Origin: Lycium barbarum
Lineage: Eukaryota > Streptophyta > Magnoliopsida > Solanales > Solanaceae
Direction: 5' to 3'
Assembly (NCBI RefSeq): GCF_019175385.1
Contig: NC_083337.1
Span: 43,748,938 to 43,812,937 of the forward strand
Length of the DNA stretch: 64,000 nucleotides
In this document: in pieces, positions 1 to 20,576 of the stretch
Layout: the number at the start of each line of letters is the position of its first letter
Position numbering within the stretch: position 1 is the stretch's first letter
Program-made: the position numbers and the translations under genes
Notes under the pieces: generated by a model
The model's database searches: none
What the model was told of the DNA's origin: nothing
Seen by the model: the letters and a program-made list of their open reading frames with translations, nothing else

Positions 1-9846
<9,846 letters not shown>

Positions 9847-10105
9847 GCTTTAATTCTATAGTCTCTCTTCGCTCGTTGAAGAGGGATGTTAATAGCTTTT
9901 GAAAGTCTGGGCTCCAATATTGCTAAGAAGCGGACTATAAAACGAATAGTCTTGACTTAAAACTTCTGGGCAGTTATATATGTTAGAGTTTAACGATATT
10001 AAATGGGTGAAAGAATTTTTATATTATCAGGTTACCTAAAATATATCTAACGTATGCTAGGTGGAATCAATAAGATATGAAAAAGAATGCAAATATAACT
10101 GATAG
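9847..10105 (-). promoter_or_regulatory. Probable ABCC promoter and 5' leader
   Basis: This is the 260 bp upstream of the proposed first ATG. A TATA-like TTTTATAG (minus strand, about 9936-9944) lies roughly 90 bp from the ATG, leaving room for a leader of about 60 nt. The upstream boundary is set by the first repeat element at about 10,106, so transposons sit within 300 bp of the start codon. No other motif stands out. Confidence 0.4.
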
Positions 10106-10392
10106 GCTTAATACACAGACAATCCCTTAAACTTGCAAATAAATTCCGTTTAGACATTCAAACTAAGACATGTTCTAATTGAACATCTGAACACATAATT
10201 GTTCTTATTAGACACTTTCGATTCAAATTTCATTTTTTTTAGAAAAACATATGTGTGTTCTCAAGAATGCATTACATAAATAAGCTAAACACTTAAAATA
10301 TGTCACTTCCTTAATTATGTGTATTTGTCTCAATAAGTCGTATAACCTCAGACCTATTCCAATTGAGGTGTGTATACTAAAAGGAGACGACA

Positions 10393-10401
10393 TATTTTAT
10401 A
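10393..10401. repeat. 9-bp target-site duplication, left
   Basis: TATTTTATA directly abuts the left GGG terminus of foldback element 1. The same nine bases follow its right CCC terminus. Confidence 0.8.
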
Positions 10402-10559
10402 GGGAAAAGGTGGAAATATACCCCTCAACTTTGCGATTTACAACAGATATACCCCTCTTTAGAAAAGTGGTGTGTATATACCCCTGTCATTAGAAAATGG
10501 TGTAAATATACCCTTATCGTTACAAAATGGTGCAAATATATCCTTTTCGCTGACGGAAT

Positions 10560-10880
10560 TTAAAAAAAAAAATTATTTAGGTTAATTTTTAATTAAAAAA
10601 ATGTCAGGTGACTTTAAAAAAAAGTCTAATCATTTTGTTTAGTAGACATACTTTTCTAAAGCTACATAGTAATCTTTTTTCTGGTGGGTTTGGTCTGGTT
10701 CGTTTTAAAAAAATATCTCCGTGACTTTAAAAAATTAAGTCTACCCATTTTTTAAAACGAATCAGATCCGACCCACCAGAAAAACATTAATATGTGGCTT
10801 TAGAAAAGTATGTCTACTAAAAAAATGGTTAGACTTTTTTTTATGTCGCGTGACATTTTTTTAATTAAAAAATAACCTAA
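10560..10880. repeat. Secondary hairpin inside the left arm of foldback element 1
   Basis: About 320 bp in the left arm has no counterpart in the right arm. It is itself an inverted repeat: the TAGACATACTTTTCTAAAGC side at ~10645 faces its complement at ~10800, and the GGTGGGTTTGGTCTG side at ~10684 faces CAGATCCGACCCACC at ~10764. The same sequence makes up the arms of foldback element 2 (about 22620-22760 and 23330-23480), but here the two arms abut with no central spacer. Confidence 0.6.
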
Positions 10881-11434
10881 ATGATTTTTTTATACCGAAA
10901 AGGTCCAGATCTGCCCTTCTACTAAACGAAATTGCACAGATACACCCGTCGTTAAAAGGTGGTCTCACATATGCCCTTAATGTTAATTTTTGGGTTACTA
11001 ATGCCCTTGATTTAATGGAAACCCAACAAAAATATTGGAGGTAAGATTTGTGCAGTTTCGCATAGTGTAGGAGCATATTTGATCCACTGAAATTCCTAAA
11101 TATTATGGCAAAAAATAAAAATATGGAACAAAATATCATTAAATTCCAAAAAAATAAAAAACTTTTGCAATTACAATCCATGCATCCACCATTACATTAT
11201 ATCTAAACTATACAACTAAAAGATTAAATGCAACTACAAACATCTTTTAAAGATTGTTTTCACAAACAAGAGCACCGTTTTTCCTTTTCAAAAGATTTGT
11301 TTTATTAATGATGATATCATTTTTATTTTTCAATTTGTTGATGACCTGTATATTTCTTCTTCTCAGTCCCAGTATCTACACGATAATGCATGCACCAACT
11401 GCCGCACAAGACATAAACATAAAAAAAATTCATT

Positions 11435-11590
11435 ACAGATTTTGCCACAAAAAAAAAAATCACAAGGAAAAAGAAATAACTTACATTAGACTTATGACAC
11501 CTGAAAAAACGTCTACAGATTTGCCACCAAAAAAAAAAAAATCACAAGGAAAAAGAGATAACTTATGACACCTGAAAAAACGTCTCCCGC
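11435..11590. repeat. Tandem duplication (~80-bp unit, 2 copies) in the loop of foldback 1
   Basis: Two consecutive units each read acagat-ttgccac, a long A run, atcacaaggaaaaag, ataactta, gacacctgaaaaaacgtct. They start at 11435 and 11515. They lie in the unpaired centre of the foldback. Confidence 0.7.
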
Positions 11591-12513
11591 AATGCTGAAA
11601 CTTTGATAACAATAATAGAAAGAATATTTCATTTTAAGCATTTATACGGTCTTACATAAAATTCAATGTGGTCTGACCCTTTTGCAAATTTCACGCATAA
11701 TAGAAATTTAGTAGATCTGTAATAACTTGTGATTTTTTTTTTTGTGATCTGTAATGACTTACATTAGACTTGTGATTTTTTTTTTTGTGACAGATCTGTA
11801 ATAATTTTTTTTTATGTATATGTTTTGTGCGGCAGTTGTTGCATGCATTATCGTGTAGATATTGGGACTGGGAAGACTAAAAATATCCAGAAAAAACTAT
11901 CCAGATCATCAACAAATTGAAAAATAAAAATGATATCATTATTAGTAGAACAAATCTTTTGAAAAGGGAAAATGGTGCTCTTATTTGTGAAAACAATCTT
12001 TAAAAGATAGTTGTAGTTGCATTTAATCTTTTAGTTGTATAATTTAGATGTAAAGTAATGGTGGATGCATGGATTGTAATTGCAAATGTTTTTTGTGTTT
12101 TGGAATTTAATGATATTTTGTGCCATATTTTTGTTTGTTGCCATAATATTTAGGAATTTCAGTGGATCAAATATGCTCCTACACTATGCGAAACTGCACA
12201 AATCTGCCCTCTAATATTTTTGTCGGGTTTCCGTTAAATCAAGGGCATGAGTAACCCAAAAAATAATGTTAAGGGCATATGTGAGACCATCTTTTAACGA
12301 CGGACATATCCGTGCGATTTCATATAGTGGGCACATCTGGACTTTTTTTTTTTAAATCCCGTCAGTGAAAAGGGTATATTTGCATAATTTTGTAACGGCA
12401 TGGGTATATTTGCACCATTTTGTAACGGCAAGGGTATATATACACCACTTTTGTAACGAGGGGTATACCTGCTCTAAATCGCAAAGCTGAGGGGTATATT
12501 TGCACCTTTGCCC

Positions 12514-12522
12514 TATTTTATA
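12514..12522. repeat. 9-bp target-site duplication, right
   Basis: TATTTTATA is identical to 10393-10401 and directly follows the right end of foldback element 1. Confidence 0.8.
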
Positions 12523-12689
12523 TGTGGTTAACTTAGCTACTTATTAGACACTTCAAAATACGCGCGAAAAAAATGCAAAATTAACGGAAAGTGTCTAATT
12601 GAAATAGTTTATCATGTGTTCAACTACTCAATATAAACAACCCTTGTCAACAAGTTTAAGGGATTGTGATGACTAATACTGGACTTATA

Positions 12690-13127
12690 AAATTGTATAT
12701 AACTAAACTTTTAACTATATCATGTCAGATTTAAAGAGAGACATCCAATTTTATATGATTAGGGGTGGAGGATCAAGAAAAAAGGCACTTTACAATATAT
12801 CGTCTTACATAAGCAATTTATTGGTATATGTTATGTTATCATTGGATGTAAAAGTTAAAGAGATTGTCACATGATGGTATGCTCTTTTTCTTCTTTAAAA
12901 GGACACTCATTTTTTTTGGCTTGTTTCGGTCCGTTGCTCTTTAAACTTACAGTATGTCTTAAAAGTAAAACAGGATTTTGATAAAGGTCCAAAGATGCAA
13001 CAATAGTAGCACTAATCAGTAACGTATGTGGTATGCTTATGGTGATTATCTTAGATATGCTGTAAATGATGTGTACAAAGAATAACTTCCCACATTTAGA
13101 AAGGGTAACAAATTGGAGAGATCAAGG
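12690..13127. other. Interval with no recognisable feature
   Basis: AT-rich sequence between the MITE/foldback complex and the TRIM-like element. No coding potential, RNA gene or repeat end was recognised. Confidence 0.6.
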
Positions 13128-13294
13128 TGTTGGGTGTGCGAACAAAATACCACATTGGTAGCTGAAAAGAAAAAGGAGCTACTTATAAGGAGTTGGATAC
13201 TCTTAATGATGTGAAGCCTTTTGGGGAAAACCGTGCGGGTTTGGCCCAAAGCAAACAATATCACATCATATCTTTGGGTCGTTTTATCCTAACA
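13128..13294 (+). repeat. TRIM 5' LTR
   Basis: A 167-bp repeat with TG...CA ends (TGTTGGG to CCTAACA). It is about 90% alike by eye to 13548-13683 over the shared part. Confidence 0.75.
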
Positions 13295-13296
13295 AC

Positions 13297-13310
13297 TGGT
13301 ATCAGAGCCA
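13297..13310 (+). other. TRIM primer-binding site
   Basis: TGGTATCAGAGCCA is complementary to the 3' end of initiator tRNA-Met, two bases after the LTR end. Confidence 0.8.
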
Positions 13311-13535
13311 ATGGTTTGGCGGGACGAGTATAAAGATGGCAGAGCGTGGCGTGGGGCCTGCCTTAGTGCCTTTGCCCGTCTATGAGTCGGTTTATGACAT
13401 TTACCCATAGCTTTGAAGACGCATTCACATCCCTTTGGGATTCGGTAACCATAAATACTCAGACAATGTGGGTGGCACACAGACATGTTGAATCTTTGAC
13501 CCGTGATATGATAATGAGCCACCTGGAACTTAGTT

Positions 13536-13547
13536 CGAGGGGGAGAT
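13536..13547 (+). other. TRIM polypurine tract
   Basis: The purine-rich run GAGGGGGAGATT lies immediately before the TGTAGGG start of the 3' LTR. Confidence 0.65.
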
Positions 13548-13683
13548 TGTAGGGTGTGCGAACAAAATACCACATTGGTAGTTGAAAAGAAAAAGGAGCT
13601 ACTTATAAAGAGTTGGATACTCTTAATAATGTGAGGCCTTTTGGGGAAAATTTTACGGGCTTGGCCCAAAGAAATAATGACTT
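13548..13683 (+). repeat. TRIM 3' LTR, truncated
   Basis: Starts TGTAGGGTGTGCG and follows the 5' LTR as far as GGCCCAAAG. It then diverges for a few bases and stops at the copia LTR. The remaining ~35 bp is not found on the far side of the copia element. Confidence 0.7.
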
Positions 13684-14437
13684 TGTTGGGAAGAAACAAG
13701 CAATAACCAAATTACACGATGAGGTAACAGCGGAAGAAATACCCAAGTCGAAATTTCCCATACTATTTGAACCAAGAGAAGACAATAAACACTAGCACAA
13801 ATGGAAATCCAGGAAGCTGCTATACCAACAATAAAATAGCAAAGCAAGCAAAAATAAATCGAATGGAAGAGACACCAAATTTACGTGGTAAAACCCCTTC
13901 AAGGTGAAGAGGAAACATCCACGAGACCTCCGGCCCACAAAAGCTCCACTATAATCAACAAGAGTTACAACAATGTTCTCGAAATGGCTACAACAACAAA
14001 GCCAAGCACGGAGCAACAATACATAAAAGATAGGACCAAAACTAGCGAAGAAAGGAGAGAAATCACCCCCCAAAACGAGCTACTACTCGAACACTGGAGC
14101 TACAAACCACAAAATTTGATCTCCACTGTTGAAATCGAAGAGCCAGATGTTGAGAACCCCCAGTTCAAATTTCATCACGAACCAACGAATAACGAATCGG
14201 GAAACGTAATTTAAAGGTGACTGCTGTAGTAGAAAATTTCTAGACGACAATCTGCTTTCTCTCTCACGTTTTTCTCTCTATATGGCTGCTATGAATTCAC
14301 TCTTGTGTTGTCGAAATAAGACCTAAATTGATCCTATATATAGAGAGGAAATTTTGGGCAAAATTGGTCTGGTCCAAATTGGATTGAGTTTTATTAATCC
14401 AATTCCACATAGGAAGGGAAAACCCAAAAACCTAACA
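13684..14437 (-). repeat. Copia 3' LTR
   Basis: A 754-bp repeat with plus-strand ends TGTTGGGAAG...CCTAACA, paired with 21394-22151. It differs from its partner at many sites (a few percent by eye), so the element is older than gypsy elements B, C and D. Confidence 0.9.
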
Positions 14438-14452
14438 ATTCTCCCCATCCCG
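14438..14452 (-). other. Copia polypurine tract
   Basis: On the minus strand GGGATGGGGAGAAT directly precedes the TGTTAGG start of the 3' LTR. Confidence 0.7.
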
Positions 14453-14495
14453 ACTATGTGGAGGAAACCGCCATTCCAGCGATCAAGCAACAACA

Positions 14496-14762
14496 CTCTA
14501 AATCTATACTTGCAGCCAAGCCCAGAACAACCCAAATGGATGACATCTTCACAACTGGAGAAAAGATTTCATCAAAATCAACTCTATTCTTCTGATTAAA
14601 GCCCTTCACGACCAATCTAGCCTTGTATCGTGGAACTGGGTTTCCATCTTCATGTTTCACCCTAAAAACCCACCTGTTTTTCAAAGCTTTTCTATCTCTA
14701 GGAAGCTTAACCAGATCAAATGTATGATTATCATGCAAGGATTTAATCTCATCTTGCATAGC
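14496..14762 (-). pseudogene. Copia reverse transcriptase, N-terminal remnant
   Basis: The frame reads AMQDEIKSLHDNHTFDLVKL, then RWVFRVKHEDGNPVPRYKARLVVKGF, then FDEIFSPVVKMSSI and LGLAASIDLE. This is the start of a copia RT, up to the region before its first catalytic Asp. After IDLE the frame passes straight into the polypurine tract, so the catalytic RT core and RNase H are deleted. The upstream end is cut by the solo LTR insertion at 14763; the matching part of the same frame resumes at 18838. Confidence 0.88.
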
Positions 14763-17700
14763 TGTCACGACCCAACCCCGTAGGCCGTGACTAGTGCCCG
14801 ATCTGGGCACCCAGACACATCTATCAAATGCTATCTCAGATTTTATTAACCGCATTCCAGTATATAGCAGAAGCCGACAAGACTATATTTTAAATTTAGA
14901 TAATTTCCAGAAAAATTTCGGCAGAGTTTCCTTTGTTTTACGGACTATCCAATATGCCCTGCGCACAGAAAATACCAACAAAGGTCACATAGGGCCAACA
15001 AAGCAACATTTAAACATATGCGGACCGGCCGCCGCGGCGAATGGGATCGCCCAAACACAACATATACACGCATCCATACAGAAAGACCCTAACCCACAAA
15101 CATGTCCACAAACCTCTAAACAGACCGACAGAATCATATGACGGGACAGGGCCCCGTCGTACCCCTGAGTGACGTACATTTATACAATAGCAGGAGACTG
15201 TACCAAAAATATAGGCTCCGGATAAGAGAGCGCCTCAGAATAGCAGAATAAGATCCTAAGCGGGCGGATCAGCGAACCCGTCGTATGTACCTGCGCGGCA
15301 TGAAAACGCAGCCCCCGAAGAAAGGGGGTCAGTACGAAATATGTACTGAATATGTAAAACCTAAAGTAGAGAAACCAAAATCATAACCGGAAACAGAACG
15401 AACATAAAGAAATGCAAAAATCCAGAATACCAAATGCATATTTCAAAACATAAGGAATGTGTACAGAAACATATGCCATATCATGTCCGGCCCCCGCCAA
15501 GGGACTCGGTAGACAGAACGTGGTCACCCTCCCGACGCTGGTGCCACAACACATAAGGATCAGAATAGGGGATAACCCCATAACATAGCATGTCATGTCA
15601 AATGGCCATATCGGATCATATCATATCATATCAAAATAGTGTACATTGCACAGCATACTCCACAACCCATGTACACGTATACCTGCCCCCTCACCATCGA
15701 GGCACGGCGAACAATGCAGAGGAATACGCTTGACAACATATCCTGGCCCGAGCTCAGTGAATGAAACATTGAGACATCCACGAGTGGAGTAGTGAGAAAC
15801 TAATGCAATATGAGACATAATACATTTTACAAGGACTCGATGGAGTATTCCGAACAACAACCGTATTAATGAAACCGCACGATAGTCACGGTGCGTATAT
15901 TTCGGATAACAAAAATAGATTATGTGATAATAGTCTTCTTGGGATCATTTCCATATTCCAAAATAATTTATAAGACTCAAATATAAGTAAGTGACCATAC
16001 TTGAAATTCGAAATGATAATCATACCAAATTCTTTCAAAAGTCGTCCAAATTACATAAAGGAAAGTCGCGGGACCCACAGACGGGTATTGACCCGAGTCG
16101 GGCCCGCCTATGGAAAACATACTCATTATACATCATGCAAACTCCTATAAAAATATTGGAGCAATCCGAGCCTTTATGCAAAAGATATGGCATTTCATAG
16201 TTACGGAATTCTTTAAAACAACTTTTTTTGTACAAAGTTTGGAAATTAATGCTTTCGAAGACATAATGGTTCATACTTCATCACAACATACATAAGAATG
16301 CCAAGAAATATATATAAGGATCATAACGTACTCGGATTTCGAATTTGGAATTTCCTCGAGACTTGTGATATAGCCTATTGAAAACTAAGGCATGCCAAAA
16401 GAAAGAAGGGTTGCGCTTTACATACCTTTAGCGTTTAGTCGTATTATAACTTGTACTTGCTGCCCAAAAACACTTATCCTATATCAAGATATCAAGAGCT
16501 ACAATTAGTCTACGAGGGAATTCAATACGTACTTTAACGTTAACAATCCCTTTCAAACATTTAGACCACGTTTCGTTCGCATTCAAACCAACTACATACA
16601 ACCGATCCAACGTCAATAATCATATGCTCAATACCAATCCGGACAGCCCACATAACATTCCAAATACAACATTCCATATCGATTCACATACGGCTACTAC
16701 ATTCTCAAGTTACTCATAATAATTCGTAGCCTTAACGTTTTCGTGTAGCAACTTTACAACAACCCAAACAACGTAAATACAATATATATATTCTTAACTA
16801 TCATTAGTCTTTCCAATTTAAAGAAGACAACATGTCCAAAACAGTTCCTAACCACGACACGTCCAAAACAGTCCCTAACCAACAACACGCCCAAAACAGT
16901 CCCTAACCAACAACATAAAGGTGCCCGAAATTCTTGCGAACGTTTACGAACATACCAAGCAAACCACATATGATTCTTACACATTATTTCATGTCTTCAT
17001 TTCATATAATTTCAGTAAAATACGACCAGCAGTCACACGATAAATATATCACCAAATTCGTACGCAAATAGCTACATTGTCGACACTAAAACCTTACAAC
17101 GACAACAACATGTTTAATGACATTACTTTCATGATTCTTGGAACTGTTTTAGCATCATTTCCATTCTTACAACAGCCCACAATTCATCTCAATTTCAACT
17201 TGAATCATTATGCTTCACTTCCACTAAACGTTCATAACAAGAATCAACACTCAACACATACAATTTCACCTCTAGCACTAAAACAGTCCACTGTTTTGGA
17301 CTGCTCGTATGCTTCAACATAATTCATTTCTTTAACACCTTAATTCACATATTCAACATGCATACAATACACCACAATGTCCATAATAACAACAATCAAA
17401 ATGTGATACAAAACAGTCCCTAAATCCCCCCAAAACAGTCCAGTCACACGGCTACAACACCACTTCAACAACTTCATGATTTTCATCCATTTATCCATAC
17501 TACAACACATTCAATCCATTTCCAATACATGTACAAGAAGATTAAGCATGATTTCATTTATCTCTACAACACACGGCTCATTTCAAATTCAAGAGAAACA
17601 GCCCAATACCAACATACACGAATACAACACAAGAAAAATGATCATTCTTACCTTACAATCTTGTTCTTCACTTTGGCCGAATCTTCACCCCTAGTGAAAT

Positions 17701-18837
17701 GCTACACCTCCTTGTTTCTTTCCAACAACTACTACACGTTATTATGCACCTTTATAAGGGTTGAAACACTTGAAGAAAATATATTTTTTGAATCTACATG
17801 GAGAACCCAATCTGGCCGTGAGCTATAGGAGCTTGAATGGCATGTTTATGGTTTCTTCTTCACTTGAAACTTAATGGTGAATGTGTAGAACACTTTAGGG
17901 GTTTAATGGAGGAAAATAAATGGAAGATCTGGCCGTTTTTGGTGGTGGAACAGCCATGGAAACCGTTGCTTTCTTTCTCTAGTTGGTGAAGAAGAGAGCT
18001 TCTCTCTCTTGTTCAACTTTGTCTAGTTGGGAAATGAGTTGGCTGAACTTTTGGTCAACAAGGAGACCATTGTGCTGCCCAAGAAGGCCTTACACGTTCC
18101 CCCAATTAAGAATGGGCAAAAAATCTGATTTTTGTTATGTGCTAGTGGACCCCACACGGCCACTAGTGAAAAATTTGTGTACATTTAAGTCTTAATCCCC
18201 ACTTAATAATCCAACTTGCATCGTCCATATCTCCTTATCCCGATATTATTTTGACGAGCGGTTTGTTGCGTTGTAAACTAGACTCGATGAACTTAATTTT
18301 AGCCTTTTGAAACACCTTAAAACTCCTCATATGCAAGGAGATATGCCTCCAAAAATATGGGCTAAAAATCTGGTCCGAGATTTTATTGAAGTTGTTCCGA
18401 TTCATTTCGTTTAACTTCTAATCCTCTTCCAACCTCATGTAACCTCTTATGAATACATGTACACACTTGTATACATCAATAAAAATCCATATACACGTCT
18501 CGAAAGGTCCAGAGAATCACAATAACCTTAAACATAATTAGAGAACTCACAAAGCTTCGACGAAACTCCAATCGCAAAAGTATGTTCATATATTTTGTCC
18601 ATCTTCTATATCATTACTAATGATCTCAAATACTTTAAAAGGTCACTCACATTACCTCATATACATACTCATAGCGCGATTTCACGTCCTTTAGGTAACC
18701 GTGTCACCTTGGGATACTTAAGGAAACCATATGTATATAACGATATTCTTACTAACTCGACTAACTTTCCTTGAACCTTCTTAACTCATTCTTTCTTGTT
18801 TTAATACAAGTAGCACAGATTATTATGGAGTGTAACA
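14763..18837 (-). mobile_element. Gypsy solo LTR, 4.1 kb, inserted in the copia pol
   Basis: The plus-strand ends are TGTCACGACCC...GTGTAACA, the reverse of the TGTTACA...GGGTCGTGACA ends of the Tekay-like LTRs further on. It is flanked by the 5-bp duplication ATAGC (14758-14762, 18838-18842). There is no PBS, gag or pol, so it is a solo LTR rather than a full element. It shares with the other LTRs the CAGTAC/GTACTG palindrome and C5/G5 hairpin (15312-15345, reversed) and three splice-like sites. The family is different and longer (4075 bp). Confidence 0.82.
16828..16914. repeat. Tandem repeat, ~27-28-bp unit, 3 copies
   Basis: Three successive units of the type 'gtccaaaacagtccctaacc' + 'aacaacac' lie inside the solo LTR. 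Further isolated AAAACAGTCC motifs occur near 17280 and 17408-17440. Confidence 0.75.
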
Positions 18838-19990
18838 ATAGCATCAAACCACCTTTCTTTTTCTTCATTATCCATGGCCTCATCAAAACTTTCAGGTTCT
18901 CCCCCATCAGTCAAGAGTACAAACTCATTGGGAGAATAATGAGATGAAGGTACCTTCTCTCTAATAGATCTTCTGAGAGAACTCTCTGGAACATCAATAG
19001 CAATTGGTTGCTGGCCAACCACATCATCTTCCACTGGAGCATCAACAACATCATGTTGGTCATTCTGAACATGATCACTATCTTCATTATCAACTTGATC
19101 TTCATTATTTTGAAGATTTTCTTCAGGTGCAATAGTCACAGGAACTAGATCAACATAAACTAAGCTCTCATTGCTATGAGAATCAACCTTCTCAGCTTTG
19201 TCAAAATCTTCAATTGTCTGGTCTTCAAAGAACACAACATCACGGCTTCTAACAAGTTTCTTCTCAACTGGATCATAGAAATGATAGCTAAATTCATCAT
19301 GAACATAACCAATGAAGATACATTGCCTAGTTTTAACTTCCAGCTGTGACCTCTCATCCTTAGGAGCATGCACAGAAGCCTTACAACCGAAGACTCTCAG
19401 ATGAGCATAAGAGACATCCTTACCAAACCAAACTTTGTCAGGGACATCACTATCCAAAGCAACAGTAGGAGATAAATTGATAACATAAGCAGCAGTATTA
19501 AGTGCTTTTTCCCAAAATGAATCTAGCAGCTTAGCATCTGAAAGCAAACATATAACCCTCTCAGCTAGAGTTCTGTTCATCCTCTTTGCTATACCATTTA
19601 ACCGAGGAGTCTTTGGAGGAGTTTTCTGATGCCGAATACCCTGTTGTCTACAATAATTATCAAAGGGACCAATGCATTCACCACTATTGTCTGAACGGAT
19701 GCATTTTAGTTTCTTCTGTGTCTGTCTCTCAACCAAGGCCTGAAAAGTCTTGAACACATCAAGTACTTGATCCTTGGACTTCAAAGAAAATACCTAGAGT
19801 TTGCGAGAGTGATCATTAATAAAAGTCACAACGTAAAATGCACCACCACGAGAGCTTACTTTAAAAGGACCATACAAATTAGAATGTACCAACTCTAGCA
19901 AATCCAGCTTTCTTGAAGGCGAATGACTCTGAAAGGAAACTCTTTTTTGTTTCCCGGTTAAGCAATGAACACATCTCTTTAACTTTGCTT
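18838..19990 (-). pseudogene. Copia integrase region
   Basis: Reading from 19990 downward, the frame carries the pre-integrase CVHC motif (~19965), then FINDHSRK, IRSDNSGE and NGIAKRMNRTLAER, and ends in NEEKERWFDAI at the solo LTR. The catalytic Glu normally present in the ERMNRT motif is Lys here (AKRMNRT), so DDE chemistry should be lost. A stop interrupts the frame just before 19784 and another lies near 19990. The C-terminal acidic linker before RT is retained. Confidence 0.87.
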
Positions 19991-20231
19991 ATTTCACTCC
20001 AGAAAGCAAATTCTTCTTAGCCAAATTATCAATCCCCTTCTCGCTCATATGACTCAACCTTCTATGCCATAATTCTGATGAATTATCATTCTCCACCAAA
20101 TTTACTGAGTCACCACAAATGGAGCCCTGAAATAAGTACAAGTCAGATATCTTGTTACCTCGAGCCACAATAATTGAACCTCTAAGAAGCTTCCACTGGC
20201 CACCACCAATGGTTTGATCATAACCATCATC

Positions 20232-20575
20232 ATCAAGCTATCATACAGAAATTAAATTCAAACGAACATCAGGAGAATGCTTGACATTGTTAAGAACCAA
20301 CCTCGAACTGTTCTTACTTTTCAAGCAAACTGTGCCAATGCCAAATACCTCAACCTCACTATCATTGCCCATTCGTAACATTCCAAAATTACCCGGAGTA
20401 TAAGAAGAAAATAATTCGTTCTTTGGCGTGACATGAGAAGTGGCACCTGAATCCACAAACCAGGTAGACTCATCACAAACAAGATTGATATTATTTTTAC
20501 CACAAGCAACAAGAAGATCATTTTCAGCAACAACAACAACACGATTTTCATTATCGCCTTCTTTCTTTTGCTTTT
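20232..20575 (-). pseudogene. Copia aspartic protease
   Basis: The frame includes the active-site motif WFVDSGATSHVTP, then LRMGNDSEVEVFGIG and LNNVKHSPDVRLNLISV, the standard copia protease layout. The frame ends at a stop near 20240 and is separated from gag by a stop near 20578. Confidence 0.85.
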
Positions 20576-20576
20576 T

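Larger units (their letters stand above)
10402..12513. mobile_element. Foldback element 1 (Mutator-like, non-autonomous)
   Basis: A 2112-bp element begins GGGAAAAGGTGGAAATATA and ends with the inverse of GGGCAAAGGTGCAAATATA. It is flanked by an identical 9-bp direct repeat TATTTTATA (10393-10401 and 12514-12522). Nine-base duplications and G-starting long TIRs fit Mutator-like elements. The outer ~150 bp of each arm is a tandem array of ~30-bp units of the type 'gtgcaaatatacccctgccgttacaaaat'. Longer inner arms (about 10900-11430 and 11812-12345) pair with each other. There is no transposase ORF. Confidence 0.8.
10106..12680. mobile_element. MITE-like inverted-repeat element, split by foldback element 1
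   Basis: A perfect 17-bp inverted repeat (ACAATCCCTTAAACTTG at 10119-10135, complement at 12651-12667) lies near both ends. The flanking TTAATACACAG versus TATTAGTCATC and the inner TTAGACACTTTC motifs also match imperfectly. Without the 2.1-kb insertion the element would be about 450 bp. No clear target duplication or coding sequence was found, so the superfamily is open. Confidence 0.5.
13128..13683 (+). mobile_element. TRIM-like miniature LTR retrotransposon (3' LTR truncated)
   Basis: Two direct repeats, TGTTGGGTGTGCG...CCTAACA (13128-13294, 167 bp) and TGTAGGGTGTGCG... (13548-13683), flank only 253 bp of internal DNA. That DNA has a tRNA-iMet primer-binding site right after the first repeat and a purine-rich GAGGGGGAGATT right before the second. 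There are no coding domains. The second LTR is cut off where the copia LTR begins at 13684. Size and layout fit a terminal-repeat retrotransposon in miniature. Confidence 0.75.

Noticed and set aside
10861..11181. 106-codon ORF on the minus strand
   Set aside because: It lies wholly in the arm of foldback element 1 and its sequence is explained by the inverted repeat.
16828..16914. Evenly spaced repeats that might suggest a CRISPR-like array
   Set aside because: The units are directly adjacent with no unique spacers, in a plant LTR; plain tandem repeat.
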